Of a stretch of 64,000 nucleotides of DNA, positions 51,353 to 62,846 are shown in pieces. The position numbers were made by a program, and so were the translations under genes. Each line of letters begins with the position of its first letter. The first letter of the stretch is position 1. The stretch is from Selaginella moellendorffii. Lineage: Eukaryota; Streptophyta; Lycopodiopsida; Selaginellales; Selaginellaceae. The DNA is taken from assembly GCF_000143415.4 (NCBI RefSeq), contig NW_003314364.1, positions 120,927-184,926 of the forward strand, in the 5' to 3' direction. The notes below the pieces were generated by a model. That model was given only the letters and a program-made list of their open reading frames with translations. It searched no databases and was not told the origin of the DNA.

Positions 51353-54030
51353 ATGGCCTTCAGGGTTGGGGAAAAGGTTTACATTTTGAATGGTGGGAAG
51401 AGAGTTGCAAAAGGGACCCTTGTGTCTATGGATCGGAACTTTGTTATACACTGTCAAAGGCTTGGGGAAGGCAATGCTGCTGTATCAGTAGAGACTGTCT
51501 TCGATGGGAATGTGGTCGCTATTGAACGAGGAGAGATGGTCGTCGGGGTAAATGTTGTTGCTGCCTTGAAAAATCTTCAGAAGAAAGCAGATGTGAGGGA
51601 CAGCGCAAGTGCGACGCATGTTCCCTCCGTGGATCTTAAGAACCGTGCTACATGGATTCAGGCGAAGGTGTTTCTAAACAACCCCGAGGGGGAGGTGGTA
51701 GCTGAGGGCTTAGCCACAGTTGTCGATCCAAGAGATGCGGTTGCTAATCAAGAATTGGGCTGGGATGATATTGGAGTTGCGATTTTAGAGGTTGTTGACA
51801 CAGAAGAAAACAGTCTGACTATTGGAAGCATTGTGCGGTGGAAATTGAGGCACTTAGTGTTTGAGAATGTGAAGGATTCACAATCAAACACCACTACAAC
51901 TGATGACAGAACATCTCTTCATGGGAAAAGAAAGTACACCTTCCTAAAGCGCAGCCAAAGGAATCTGAGCAACGAACCGAAAAGGCAGAAAATGGCGATG
52001 GAGGTTTGAATTGGAAGATGTGAATCGGGAACTCCAGAGTAATGGCTACAAGAAGCTGAGCCAATCTAGATTTAGTAGATTGTGGAGCAACAGGTTCAGG
52101 GATGTGAGTATAGGAAAGTACTCCAGCTTTTCAAAGTGTGACGAGTGCACTGCTATCAAAATGGCTTTGTCGAAGAATTCTTGCAGCGCTCAAGAGCGAG
52201 AGACGTTGGTTAGAAGGCGGCTCGACCACAACATCGAGCAGAGAAGCTGCAGGACTGCATATTATCATAACAGGATTCTCTCCATGGAGAGACCTGACTC
52301 TTACCTCTGCATCATCCACGACAAAATGGACCAGAAAAAGACGTGCTTACCTCGACTCAATCCTGCCCCCAAGGCAATCTCTTCATCCATGCAGCTGCCT
52401 GTGTCTCTGTTTGGCATAATCGCTCATGGGCATGGTGCCCAGAACTATGGGAACTTCTTTGTACCTCTATGGGGTGGCGGGGGTGCAAACATGATGATTG
52501 CGTCCCTAGCAAAACACTTAAGGTCTCTGCAAAGTGCGCAAACTGAGCTGAACGGCCAACCCTTGCATAAGGCCCTTGTCGATCGAACCCCATACAGGGT
52601 TCAGCTGGAGGAGGAGCAAAGGCTTGCAGTATCGCGTGGGGCCCCATGCCATCCCAGTGAATATGTTGGCCGTCAGATTGTAGGGTTATCACGTGAGGCC
52701 TCATGCCATTCCGACGAGGCTGGTCGCCCGGTGAATGCACAGCCTCATCCAAACGAAGCAGAATCTCAAGGAAGTTCTTGCGGCCGATGTGGCCTTCCAC
52801 CCCATCTTCTGCTCCAAACAAACAATGCTGGCAGTGAGAACAAAAACATGTACGTCTTCGCGTACTTGGCGATGCTTGTTGCCAAAGGCATATTTGAAAC
52901 GGTTACACTTGGCTTTCTCATGGTTGGGCACACTCATGAAGACGTCGATGCCATGTTCAGTCACCTGGCAGAGTCCCTCTGGCGATCCAATGTCCTCACC
53001 CTCCCACAACTCTACGATCAATTCCAAAATTGCATCAAAGGCACTGTTGAAGCTGCACTTCTGACAGAGGTTCCAGACTTTAAGGGGTTTGTAAGAGGCT
53101 ACATCAGGGACAGATCCGAAACGCTGATTGGCCACTCCAAGCCTCTTCAGTTTCATTTCAGCATGTGTGACGGTGCTCCAGTGATGAGGTACAAGATGAG
53201 AGAATGGGACACAGTGTGGCTGCCAGTGGACGGCATTGAACTCTTCAAGAGAGATCCCATAACTGGGGAATCTATGATTCCTCAGGGTTCCCCACGGCCG
53301 ATGCACCCGGATGGACTCAAAGACCAGGAAAGTATAGTGGCCGGGATTAGACAGCATATTGCCTTCTGGAAGAGGGGGTTGGTGTTTGGTGGAGAATCCT
53401 ATTTTCAGAGGTGCAAGCCTTTTCTCGAATACTGGGAGAAGATTATATCTGCTATCCAAAATGGGCCGGTTGTATATGAAGAATTGGAAGAGTCCTTTTG
53501 GCCAGAACCCAGAGCACCAGATAGTAGCGGAACAATGTCCTCTGGAAATGCAGTGACAGATAACGATGTTGAGGATCACTATTGTGGGCCAAGGAACAAG
53601 AAGCCGGATTCAGCATTCAATCCAGTACAGGTCTGCAAAGGAATGGTCGTGCTTGTCAGACCAAGTAATAAAAAACAAATGATATGGGTGGGGCGCTGCA
53701 TCACTGATGCAGAGGAGGACGCGGAAACTAAGTCCTTCAATGTAATTGTGGAGTGGTTCAAGCCAAGTTCCGGATATACGAAGGATTGCCTAGAAAAGAG
53801 ATGGGTGCTGAATCCAAGGGATCCCAGCATGAGCATATCGGTGGATAATGTTGTGCATGGTTGGATGCAGAAGCAGAGTGCCACCATCACCTTGCCAGAC
53901 CATGCAAGAGATGCAACAAGAGCATTCATAACCCGGGTTCAAGGTGAGATTCATTAATATTCCTTTACTAAGTTTCTAATGTATTTTATTTCAAGGTGAA
54001 CAATCCGAATCTGAATCAGAGGAGGCGTGA
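51353..54030 (+). pseudogene. Transposase gene, copy 2 (Cys-rich region deleted, catalytic Asp lost)
   Basis: 51353-52009 encodes the N-terminal part (MAFRVGEKVYILNGGKRV). It then runs into TGA in a junction that removes about 490 bp (Cys cluster and following segment) relative to copy 1. 52011-53943 encodes the catalytic domain, and 53996-54030 the last exon after a 52-nt intron (53944-53995). The first acidic motif IIHDKMDQ and the third GHTHEDVD are kept. The second reads QTNNAGSENKN, with Asn (codon 52821-52823) where copy 1 has Asp. Both changes should abolish activity. Two in-frame palindromes lie at about 52630-52651 and 52690-52711. Confidence 0.7.
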
Positions 54031-54135
54031 TGGCATGTGGCCTGAGATGATGTGACATATGCATTTACCAATCACACGTGCATAAATCTAATAATATGGC
54101 GTGTGGCCTATATTAATGGCACATAAACCCATATT

Positions 54136-54495
54136 GTGGGCTTACGTGCTTTATGTACCATCATTCCCTTGCAGCGTGTGTGTTGGTTTCCTTTTATAAC
54201 ACAACGAACTCCATATTTTAGGGTGAAGAGCATTCTCATAGCAAGCACAAAATCTGTAAGTGAGGCAGAAAAGGAGACGGAGAAGGAGATAGGTGAAGAT
54301 GTAGAATATATAAGTCTTCCAAACTCCCCATACTATACTCCAGGTGATCATTTTTCTGAACAAACGGCAACATTAACAACTATCGAGAACGCCCCAGTAA
54401 CGTCAGAGACAACAATCCAAAACAAAACAACTGACCCGGAGAAGGATGATAGTACCGCTGAGAGTACCAAAAAGGAGGTGTCCACTAGCGCTTAG
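54136..54495 (+). other. 119-codon frame downstream of the transposase, copy 2
   Basis: Counterpart of 15051-15410. The Ser/Thr/Glu-rich C-terminal half is kept with few changes, suggesting either recent copying or a coding role. No domain recognised. The remaining subterminal sequence to 55155 shows only palindrome half-sites and AT-rich DNA. Confidence 0.4.
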
Positions 54496-55159
54496 GCTTA
54501 TAATGGCGTGTGCCCTCATGCCATTTACTTGATCACCAAATACCTTTTTCCCTTTGCACTAGTATATCTTAATACCGGTCTGAGAAATAGAATGGCATGT
54601 GCCCTTAGGCCTTTTACTAAATCACCTTTGAAAGAAATGCAAGCCTCTATGTCGTAAAAAAAAGGTACTAGAGAAATTCCTTAATAATATGAATGTTATT
54701 TAGTTTCATGAAAATACACTAAGGGTCAAATGAGTTAAATGACTTCTCCAGACTAGCAATGCCTCTTGCTACACCTTCACAATTAGATTTGTTAGAAAAA
54801 GATAACATTGAATAATATCTAAATGTTCTCACCATTAAGTTATATGTCTGGCTAATAGGAATGACGTTCATCTTGGAAAGCTCACCACACGCTCAATGAA
54901 CAAACAAATAGTGTGTGCGCGCATGCTATCGCTCTTCTTTAGCTTCAGATTCAGCTTGTTCACCTTGACAATGAGATTTATTATAAAACCAGATGGACTC
55001 AGTCTGGACATAAAGTCACCGCGCTAGTCACCATGCCCCAGATATGTCTAGCCCCTGGACAAAAAATATATAATTTCACGTCATTTTCAAATACTTGAAA
55101 ATTTGTACCTAGTCCCATTTTACTGAATAAATCCCACTTTAACGAAATAGAGCATCATC

Positions 55160-56083
55160 GCAAATAATCCTCCAGCTGCCTATTCACCCTTTCCGTTTGT
55201 CCGTCTGTCAAGAAGTGTTAGTGGCACCAAACTTGACTTAATACCCCATACCTGTCTGTGGGTGATAGGCGGTGCTGAATTTCAACTTGGTGCGATACTG
55301 TTCCAGGAGAGTCCTCTAGAACCTACTAGTGAAGATCTTATCTCGATCTGAGATAATCTCTTCCGGCCTTCCCCGCACTCGAACCACTTGTTCGAAGAAC
55401 AGCTTCGCCACACCTTCCGCATCCACTTTCGTTGTGGTGGGTATGAAATGTGCCATTTTCAAAAATCGGTCCACCACCACGAATATCGCATCAAACCCCT
55501 CGCTTGGGGGAAGTCCCATGATGAAGTCCATTGTAAGACATTTCCACGGACGATCTGGAATTGGGATGCTTTGCAACAAGCCCCCACTAGCCTTAGTCAC
55601 GGCTTTGACCTGCTGACATGTTGGACATGTCTTTACATAGTCTTGGACGTCCTTAGCCATATCTGGCCAATGGTACTTCCTTTTGAGTAAGCCCATCGTC
55701 TTGGGCACTCCGCCGTGTCCCGCAAGAGGTCCGTCATAACACTCTTCTAAGGCTACCTTCCTTAATTCCCCTTCTGGAACATACACCCTTGTTTGCTTGT
55801 AATAGATGAGTCCGTTGCGTTCCGCATAGCCCATTTTCTCTTCCGTTGGCAGCTCACCTCTCTGGTGAGCTTCCTGCGCCTCTAGATTCCTTAGCAAAAC
55901 TTCTTGTGCTAGACCATCGTTCTCATATGCTGTCCGCACATTGTCCCAAAAGGTTGATGTTGCGCTGAATATCGCCAACCTCAAGCTCGCTTTTCGACTT
56001 AGCGCATCTGCCACGATGTTGCTCTTCCCAGGCTTGTACAGAATCTCGCAATCAAACTCAGCCAAGGCATTGGCCCACCGACC
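55160..56083 (-). pseudogene. Chromovirus pol: end of RNase H and integrase zinc/core domains
   Basis: Reading leftward from the TRIM: ALAEFDCEILYKPGKSNIVADALSRKA is the end of Ty3 RNase H. An H-x-H...C-x2-C zinc motif follows (GHGGVPKT..., CPTCQQ). The integrase core then has DFIMGLPPSEGFD (first Asp) and SDRDKIFTS (second Asp). The DNA transposon insertion at 55155 separates this from the rest of the core. Integrase joins the element's cDNA to the genome. Confidence 0.9.
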
Positions 56084-56591
56084 TGTAAGCTCCTGAGTTT
56101 GGACTTTCCGGGAGGTCACCCAGCCCAATACTATTCAAACCCAAGGACGCTTAACTCCAACTATCCCAAGACCCTTAACCAATTGGAAAAGGGGGTGCAC
56201 TCTTGTTCATGGGCCCTTTCCCTCTATATTTGAACCCCATGGATTGTCTCTCGAGTCGTTCCCTTTGGTCGCTCTCTTGACACCCTACCCCTCGGGTTGA
56301 GCCCAGCGGGAGCAAACTGGACCAGCCAGATGTCACATGTGGTGTGATTCTCTTAGCCAACCAAGAGAGTCGGACCCGAGACCTCTCTGATACCAAATAT
56401 AAGCTCCTGAGTTTAGACTTTCCGGGAGGTCACCCAGCCCAGTACTATTCAAACCCAAGGACGCTTAACTCCAACTATCCCAAGACCCTTAACCAATTGG
56501 AAAAGGGGGTGCACTCTTGTTCATGGGCCCTTTCCCTCTATATTTGAACCCCATGGATCGTCTCTCGAGTCATTCCCTTTGGTTTCTTACA
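56084..56591 (-). mobile_element. TRIM retrotransposon, Cassandra-like (5S-derived LTRs), 508 bp
   Basis: Two direct repeats of about 195 bp (56084-56282, 56398-56591), termini TGTAAGCTCC...TTCTTACA, flanked by a 5-bp duplication CGACC (56079-56083, 56592-56596). On the minus strand a primer site TTTGGTATCAGAGAG abuts the right LTR. There is no coding capacity. The LTRs contain a stretch (56101-56165 and 56415-56480) matching the complement of 5S rRNA: GGACTT-CC-GGAGGTCACCC, then TACTATTC, then GACGCTTAACT. LTR-borne 5S sequence is the hallmark of Cassandra elements. It splits the chromovirus RNase H gene. Confidence 0.8.
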
Positions 56592-56596
56592 CGACC

Positions 56597-57664
56597 TTGT
56601 TTCCCTCTCAGGTCGGGCTGTGACAAGAAGTGTTTCGTTGCCACATTGTCCGTGTAAACCTTGAAGTGTCTCCCAAGGTAGTGTCGCCACTCCTTGAGCA
56701 CCTTGACCACCACAAACAATTCCTTCTCATGGGCAGGCCACTTCCGTTGAGCCTTGTCCAACTTCTTCGAGAAGAACGCTACTGGATGGTTGTCTTGCTT
56801 CAAAACTGCGCCCAACGCAAAGTCCGAAGCATCCGTGTCTACCTCAAAGACCTTACCAAAATCTGGTAATGCCAACACCGGAGCCTTCCTCAACTTCCCT
56901 TTGAGGTGGACGAATGCCGCCTCGCATTCTGCTGTCCATACCATTTTCCCTTTTCCTGTTTGGTCCGTTAAGGGTAGGGCTACTCTCGAATAATGTCTGA
57001 TAAACTTTCGGTAGTAGTTGCATAGCCCCAAGAACGCCCTCAACTCATGTACATTCGATGGTCGCTCCCATTCCTGGATCGCTTGGACCTTCTCCAGGTC
57101 CACCTTGAGCCCGTCCCAGCCCACCACATGCCCGAGAAACTTTACCTCTTGTTGAGCAAAGTCACATTTGCTCTCTTTAGCATACAGTTGGTGTTCCCTT
57201 AGTTTCTCAAACACCTTCGCCAAATGTTCGGCATGCTCCTCTAGCGTCTCGCTATAGATCAGGATGTCATCAATATAGACGACCACGAAGTGATTCAGAT
57301 AGGGTACAAAGATGTGGTTCATTAGCGCCGAAAACGTTGCCGGCGCATTGCATAGCCCGAAGGGCATCACCAGAAACTCAAAGCTCCCATACCTCGTTCG
57401 ACAGGTTGTCTTCTCGACATCTTCCTCGGCTACCCTGATCTGGTAGTATCCTGACCTTAGGTCAATCCTTGAGAAGTATTTTGCCTTTCCCAACCTATCG
57501 AATAGGTCCACAATTCTTGGCAAAGGGTACTTGTTCTTCTTTGTATACTTGTTGAGCAACCGGTAGTCTATGCACATGCACATAGAACCATCTTTCTTTT
57601 TCACAAATAACACTGGCACCCCATACGGCGACTTGCTCAACCTAACATACCCTTTATCCACCAA
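56597..57664 (-). pseudogene. Chromovirus pol: reverse transcriptase and RNase H
   Basis: Complete Ty3/gypsy [45 protein letters not shown], then the catalytic [11 protein letters not shown] (YIDD), and FLGHVV. The connection domain and RNase H follow, with [14 protein letters not shown] and [14 protein letters not shown]. It is open throughout, but cut from upstream by a TAG at 57669-57671 (complement) and from downstream by the TRIM. RT copies genomic RNA to cDNA in the particle. Confidence 0.95.
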
Positions 57665-57667
57665 CTC

Positions 57668-58546
57668 CTATAGTTGGCACTTGAGCTCCTTGAGTTCTTT
57701 TTTGTTCAAACGATAGGGGGGACGAACCACCGCCTCAGCACCCTCGATCAGCTCAATCTTATGTTCTATCGGTCGTGCAGGGGGCAACCCCGCCGGTGGC
57801 TCCTCCGGCATGGTATCCTGGAATTGGTCCAACACACGCTGGATCACCAGTTCCGTTCCTGTCTTTTTGTCACTCTTCACCGAGAGTAAGCACAAAAAGG
57901 CTGCCTTAGTTCCTTTGGTGAGTTGTCCTCTCGTGAACACCAGATTTAAGCAGGAATCTTTGGCCTTGCTTTGCCCTACCTTTAGATCCTGGGCCTCCAC
58001 CCTAGATCTTCTTCCTTGGGCATTTGCCAGTACCACAAGGTTCTTACCTTGTCTATGCAGGGCTACCACGAACCGATTAAACCAATCCATTCCAAAGATC
58101 ACGTCAAATCCCGCCATGTCCAACACGGTGAAATCCATGTCTACTTTCCATGTCCCTACTTCGACTCTCGCTTGTCGAAGTACCTCATCGGTGCTTTGGC
58201 TACCTTGAACAAACTCTATAGTCCTTGGTTCGCCTAGCCGCTGCACCGTTAGTCCGGCTTGCCGAACTATGTCTGCAGCCACAAAATTATCCGAAGCACC
58301 CGTGTCAATAAGGATCTTAACAAAGCTACCTCCGAGATTCCCTCGGAGGGCTAGTAGATGTCGCGAACAATTCTCTACCAAAGTTGCTCGTGTAATGAGT
58401 AACTTTGAGTTAGGGATTGGATCACATACCTCATTTTGGATTTCACCCGACTTGATGGCCATATTGGCTCTGGCCTTCTTCGGATAGGGACATTCCCTCG
58501 AAAAGTGTCCCGCTTCACCGCAGTTGTAGCATACGTTTTTTCCCAT
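57668..58546 (-). pseudogene. Chromovirus gag-pol: zinc knuckle and aspartic protease
   Basis: CYNCGEAGHFSREC is a CCHC knuckle at the end of gag. ILIDTGASDNFV is the retropepsin active site (DTGA), followed by VIFGMDWF. The frame then reaches ELKCQL and a TAG; the inverted sister copy has GAG at that codon ([12 protein letters not shown]), so it is a point mutation. Gag upstream of 58665 is missing because of the inverted junction. Confidence 0.9.
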
Positions 58547-58665
58547 GCTGCTATACGACTTGACCTTCTTATCCGTGGGTTTGTCTTATTTCGCTTGACT
58601 CCCCCACGTACTCGCGCGTTGGGCACCGGATTTGCCTTTTCGGAACCCCGAGGACTCATTCTTAG
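58547..58665. other. head-to-head junction of two chromovirus copies
   Basis: Spacer of about 130 bp between the inverted arms (about 57160-58540 and 58680-60060). It appears to be gag sequence of the minus copy (Arg/Lys-rich), cut where the plus copy begins. Confidence 0.6.
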
Positions 58666-60060
58666 AGAACTCTAGAGAAACAACGTATGCTACAACTGCG
58701 GTGAAGCGGGACACTTTTCGAGGGAATGTCCCTACCCGAAGAAGGCCAGAGCTAATATGGCCATTAAGTCGGGTGAAATCCAAAATGAGGTATGTGATCC
58801 AGTCCCTAACTCAAAGTTACTCATTACATGAGCAACTTTGGTAGAGAGTCATTCGCGACATCTACTAGCCCTCCGAGGGAAGCTCGGAGGTAGCTTTGTT
58901 AAGATCCTTATTGACACGGGTGCTTCGGATAATTTTGTGGCTGCAGACATAGTCCGGCAAGCCAGACTAATGGCACAGCGGCTAGGCGAACCAAGGACTA
59001 TAGAGTTTGTTCAAGGTAGCCAAAGCACCGATGAGGTACTTTGACAAGTGAGAGTCGAAGTAGGGACATGGAAAGTAGACATGGATTTCATCGTGTTGGA
59101 CATGGCGGGATTTGACGTGATCTTCAGAATGGATTGGTTTAATCGGTTCGTGGTAGCCTTGCATGGACAAGGTAAGAACCTTGTGGTACTGGCAAATGCC
59201 CAAGGAAGAAGATCTAGGGTGGAGGCCCAGGATCTAAAGGTAGGGCAAAGCAAGGCCAAAGATTCCTGCTTAAACCTGGTGTCCACGAGAGGACAACTCA
59301 CCAAAGGAACTAAGGCAGCCTTTTTGTGCTTACTCTCGGTGAAGAGTGACAAAAAGACAGGAACGGAAGAAAAACCTTTAGTGATCCAGCGGGTGTTGGA
59401 CCAATTCCAAGATACCATACCGGAGGAGCTACCGGCGGAATTGCCCCCTGCACGACCGATAGAACATAAGATTCTATAGCAAGCTGGTCGAGGGTGCTGA
59501 GGCGGTGGTTCGTCCCCCCTATCATTTGAACGAAAAAGAACTCAAGGAGCTCAAGTGCCAACTAGAGGAGTTGGTGGACAAAGGGTATGTTAGGTTGAGC
59601 AAGTCGCCGTATGGGGTGCCGGTATTATTTGTGAAAAAGAAAGATGGTTCTATGCGCATGTGCATAGACTACCGGTTGCTCAACAAGTATACAAAGAAGA
59701 ACAAGTACCCTTTGCCAAGAATTGAGGACCTATTCGATAGGTTGGGAAGGCAAAATACTTCTCGAGGATTGACCTAAGGTCAGGATACTACCAGATCAGG
59801 GTAGCCGAGGAAGATGTCGAGAAGACAACCTGTCAAACGAGGTATGGGAGGTTTGAGTTTCTGGTGATGCCCTTCGGGCTATGCAATGCGCCGGCAACGT
59901 TATCGGTGCTAATGAACCACATCTTTGTACCCTATCTGGATCACTTCGTGGTCGTCTATATCGACGACATCCTGATCTATAGCGAGACGCTAGAGGAGCA
60001 TGCCGAACACTTGGCGAAGGTGTTTAAGAAACTAAGGGAACACCAACTGTATGCTAAAGA
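58666..60060 (+). pseudogene. Chromovirus partial copy, plus strand (zinc knuckle to mid-RT)
   Basis: Mirror of 57160-58540: CCHC knuckle (58683), protease ILIDTGASDNFV (58895), RT with [15 protein letters not shown] and [11 protein letters not shown] (59960). It is broken by TGA at 59042-59044, a TAG at 59477-59479 with a frame change, another frame change at about 59745, and a stop at 59774-59777. It ends at LYAKES where DNA transposon copy 3 is inserted. Confidence 0.9.
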
Positions 60061-60348
60061 AAGCTTTATTTCGTTAAAGTGGGAATTGTCATTATCCCAC
60101 TTGTAAAATAAGGTTTCCAAACCTTTATATAGTATATAAATATAACAAAATTCAACTGCATTGAGGCACATGCCATTTTATTTAAAGAAGGAAATGTCTA
60201 CTCAATCACTTCTCCTCCCCCTGCCACTGCTTCACCTCTCTCTTCTCCTTGTCATCGTCGTCCAATTTCTTTCCATCCTTTTAATATTGGCTCAGTTGCT
60301 CCGAGTCTAGGTGGAGCCCAAGTCCCCATTCAATCTTTACTTTCCCCT

Positions 60349-60457
60349 TATTAATAAAACAACTTCGTAGACTTCCAATAACATGCTGTAACACGCTGTA
60401 ACACTTCTAGTATTATGCAAATCCTCTCAAAGAATTGTCTTTTAATATTAATACAAT
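60349..60457. repeat. small insertion of about 108 bp unique to copy 3
   Basis: Starts ATTAATAAAAC and ends TATTAATACAA, so the ends are imperfect inverted repeats; inside is a direct repeat 'gctgtaacac'. Copies 1 and 2 lack it. It could be a small MITE. Confidence 0.5.
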
Positions 60458-60511
60458 GGCATGGAACCCCATGCCATAATAAGTTACATTTTTAAATAAA
60501 TACATGCCATC

Positions 60512-61374
60512 TCAGACTGTTATTTTTTGCCTCCAACGCCTATACAATAATCTTGGAATTTCATCACTCTCCACACTATCAGGATTTAAACCCAATAGTA
60601 ATGCCATCTCTTCTCTAATACGTCCACGCTCATGTTCAGTGGTCGAAGAACCCATCCGGTTGAGCAGATTATGGAGATGCGGATAGTGCTTGGCTAGACA
60701 ATATACATGCCATAAATGATGACTGGTGTCTGTCCAATCAAATGGCTTCTGATATACCGTTCCATCTGCCATTTGGTTGATTTCTGCAGCCACCTCCTGG
60801 ACTGGCCGGTTCTCTATCACCATCGCTCCAAGCCGTTTTGCAAGGTCCCCTAGAACATACGGTTTCTTCTCCCTAGTTTCCATACTGCAAGAGATGGGGT
60901 GCACTGCATATGTGTGCGTGTTCGCTGCAGTTTTAATCGGCGAGTCATCGATGATGAGGATTTCACTTGACCTAGCAATCTAGTTCATCACTACAGCCTC
61001 TGGCTTGACGAAGATGGGCTTGCTACCCCTCACATGGACCATAGTCAAGCAATCCTCCTGCGTTAGGAGAAAGTCAAATGGTAATATTACTCGCGTCTAA
61101 TCGTGCATCATCTGTAGCAACGTTAATGCATTGTGGCGCATCATGGATGTCCAAACTCCCAATTGCAAATTGAACCCGGCCCTCTGTTTTAAGTGTCGCA
61201 TGGTCATTATTAGATCCCACAGTTTCTCCCGTGTGATTAATGTGAATCTGTCTCTTTTGACCAACTTGCGACTGCAGGCTTTGGAGGGTGCAATGACATT
61301 CGAGGACGAGCCACGCTCATGGGAGAAAAGGACACCGTTCAGATCAAAAACGATACAGTACCTTCGCCGTGACT
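60512..61374 (-). pseudogene. FCP1-like exon, copy 3
   Basis: Shares the TAG (complement of 61097-61099) with copy 2 and has its own second TAG (complement of 60980-60982) at the Arg of MNRTARS. HAD motifs remain recognisable. Confidence 0.85.
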
Positions 61375-61421
61375 CTGAAATGAAATGCGTCAGCATAAAA
61401 AATGGTACAAGTCAATTTTAC

Positions 61422-62009
61422 CATCTACAATATTAGCGAATGGTGCTCCCAATGGTCGTTCAGAGGGTTTTGGTCGAGGAAACGTGAAGGGCGGAAATAC
61501 TCTCCTCTGCAATGTGGGGTCAATCGCATCCGATGGCGTGTGGGCACATGCCATTTCAGCTGTAGACTCTGGTACAACTGGCTCAACAGTGGCATGGGGT
61601 GGTTCCGATGGCGTGTGATCACACGCCATTTCAGCTGGTGCCTCCGTTGGCAAAGTGGACATGACCGAACAGGCAGCAGGGGCGGTGTAGGGAGGTTCCA
61701 ACGGCGCGTAGTCAGACGATTGGGCACACGTTGAGTCTGTTGGAAATGAGGATATGACCGGCTCGGCGGCTGGGGCGGCCTCATGCGGGTCCAATGGCGC
61801 CTGGTCACCGTCAGTTGGATACGTGGACAAGATTGACTCAGTGGTATGGGCAGCATCAAGTGGAGCGTGGTCAGCTTGCTTGGCGTTGATATGGATAGTA
61901 GCCTCCACCAGCTCTGATGACTCTTGCAGGCAAGTAGAGTCCACTGGCGGATCCATATGCATGTCCAAATATCTCCCTTCGATTGAGATGGTATCCTCCC
62001 TACTGGCTA
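61422..62009 (-). CDS. Pro/Ala/Thr-rich exon 10, copy 3
   Basis: Nearly identical to 47226-47813 (copy 2), fully open, with coding palindromes near 61533-61554 and 61610-61631. Confidence 0.55.
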
Positions 62010-62284
62010 CTAAAAACAAACTCATTAGCACATTGAATCGACTATACTGTATTTACCATCAACTGCTATTGAGGAACTAGGACCAATATCACTTGGGCGC
62101 ACTGCTGATTCTGAAGGATTGGACATACGTTTCGACCCTTGCTTGGCACTATCCTTCCTCGACACTAAAGGCTAGAGTTTGTATCTTAATTCAACTGAAT
62201 AATCTCTACTTACCATTTGCTCTGCGACCTACATGGACAATGTTAGAAATGGTAAAAGGTTAGGAATGGATGTACTATTATTTA

Positions 62285-62846
62285 CCTGATGGTTTGTCTT
62301 GTATGACCTTCCTCTGCTGCTCTTTGGCCACCTCAGGCTGGCCATCGTCGTCATCATCGTCATCGTCGTTATTGTGATCGTCACCATTGTGAGGACCATC
62401 CAAGTCCTCTTCGTCCTCCTCTTCTTCGTCCTCCTCTTCTTTGTCCTCCTCTTCGTCCTTCTGCTCTTCCTGCTCATTATCTTTCTCTGGCTCCTCATCC
62501 CCCTCCTGCATTTCTTCCATAGGCTGCTCAGGCTGGATGGCTTGTTCTTCCAGGACCATCTTGGGAAAATCATCTAGCCGAGTCTCCATCTCAAAATACA
62601 AGACATCCATAGCCTGTTTTAGTGCGTGACCTAGGACCGTATCCTCACCCGACTGTCTTAACATGGTTTCTGCATGTTCTTGCACCCTTCGAAGACGACG
62701 AGATGAGAAAAATGTGGCCCTGACTTGAAAAGCATCCCTCATCCATTGTACCTCTCCATTGAGATTGGGGAAGGGGAGTCCGCCATAGGAATCTGAGTCA
62801 GGAGGTGGTGACTGGCTGCTTTCACTCAGCCCTTGATCTGCAATGA
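62285..62846 (-). CDS. Acidic exon 7, copy 3 (intact)
   Basis: Open version of 26641-27207. Where copy 1 has TAG this copy has CAG, followed by the Glu/Asp tract EGDEEPEKDNEQEEQKDEEE. It shows that the exon was coding before copy 1 decayed. Palindrome at 62848-62870 in the preceding intron. Confidence 0.6.

Larger units (their letters stand above)
45971..55155. mobile_element. Large TIR DNA transposon, copy 2 (9.2 kb, inverted, internally deleted)
   Basis: Left end AAGCTCTATTTCG, right end CGAAATAGAGCAT, target duplication CATC (45967-45970, 55156-55159); inserted in the chromovirus integrase gene. Relative to copy 1 it lacks exons 1-2 of the accessory gene (junction near 49738), part of exon 3, the acidic exon and the Cys-rich part of the transposase. 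It gained a 200-bp fold-back at about 50973-51180. It carries many palindromes. It appears defective on both genes. Confidence 0.9.
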
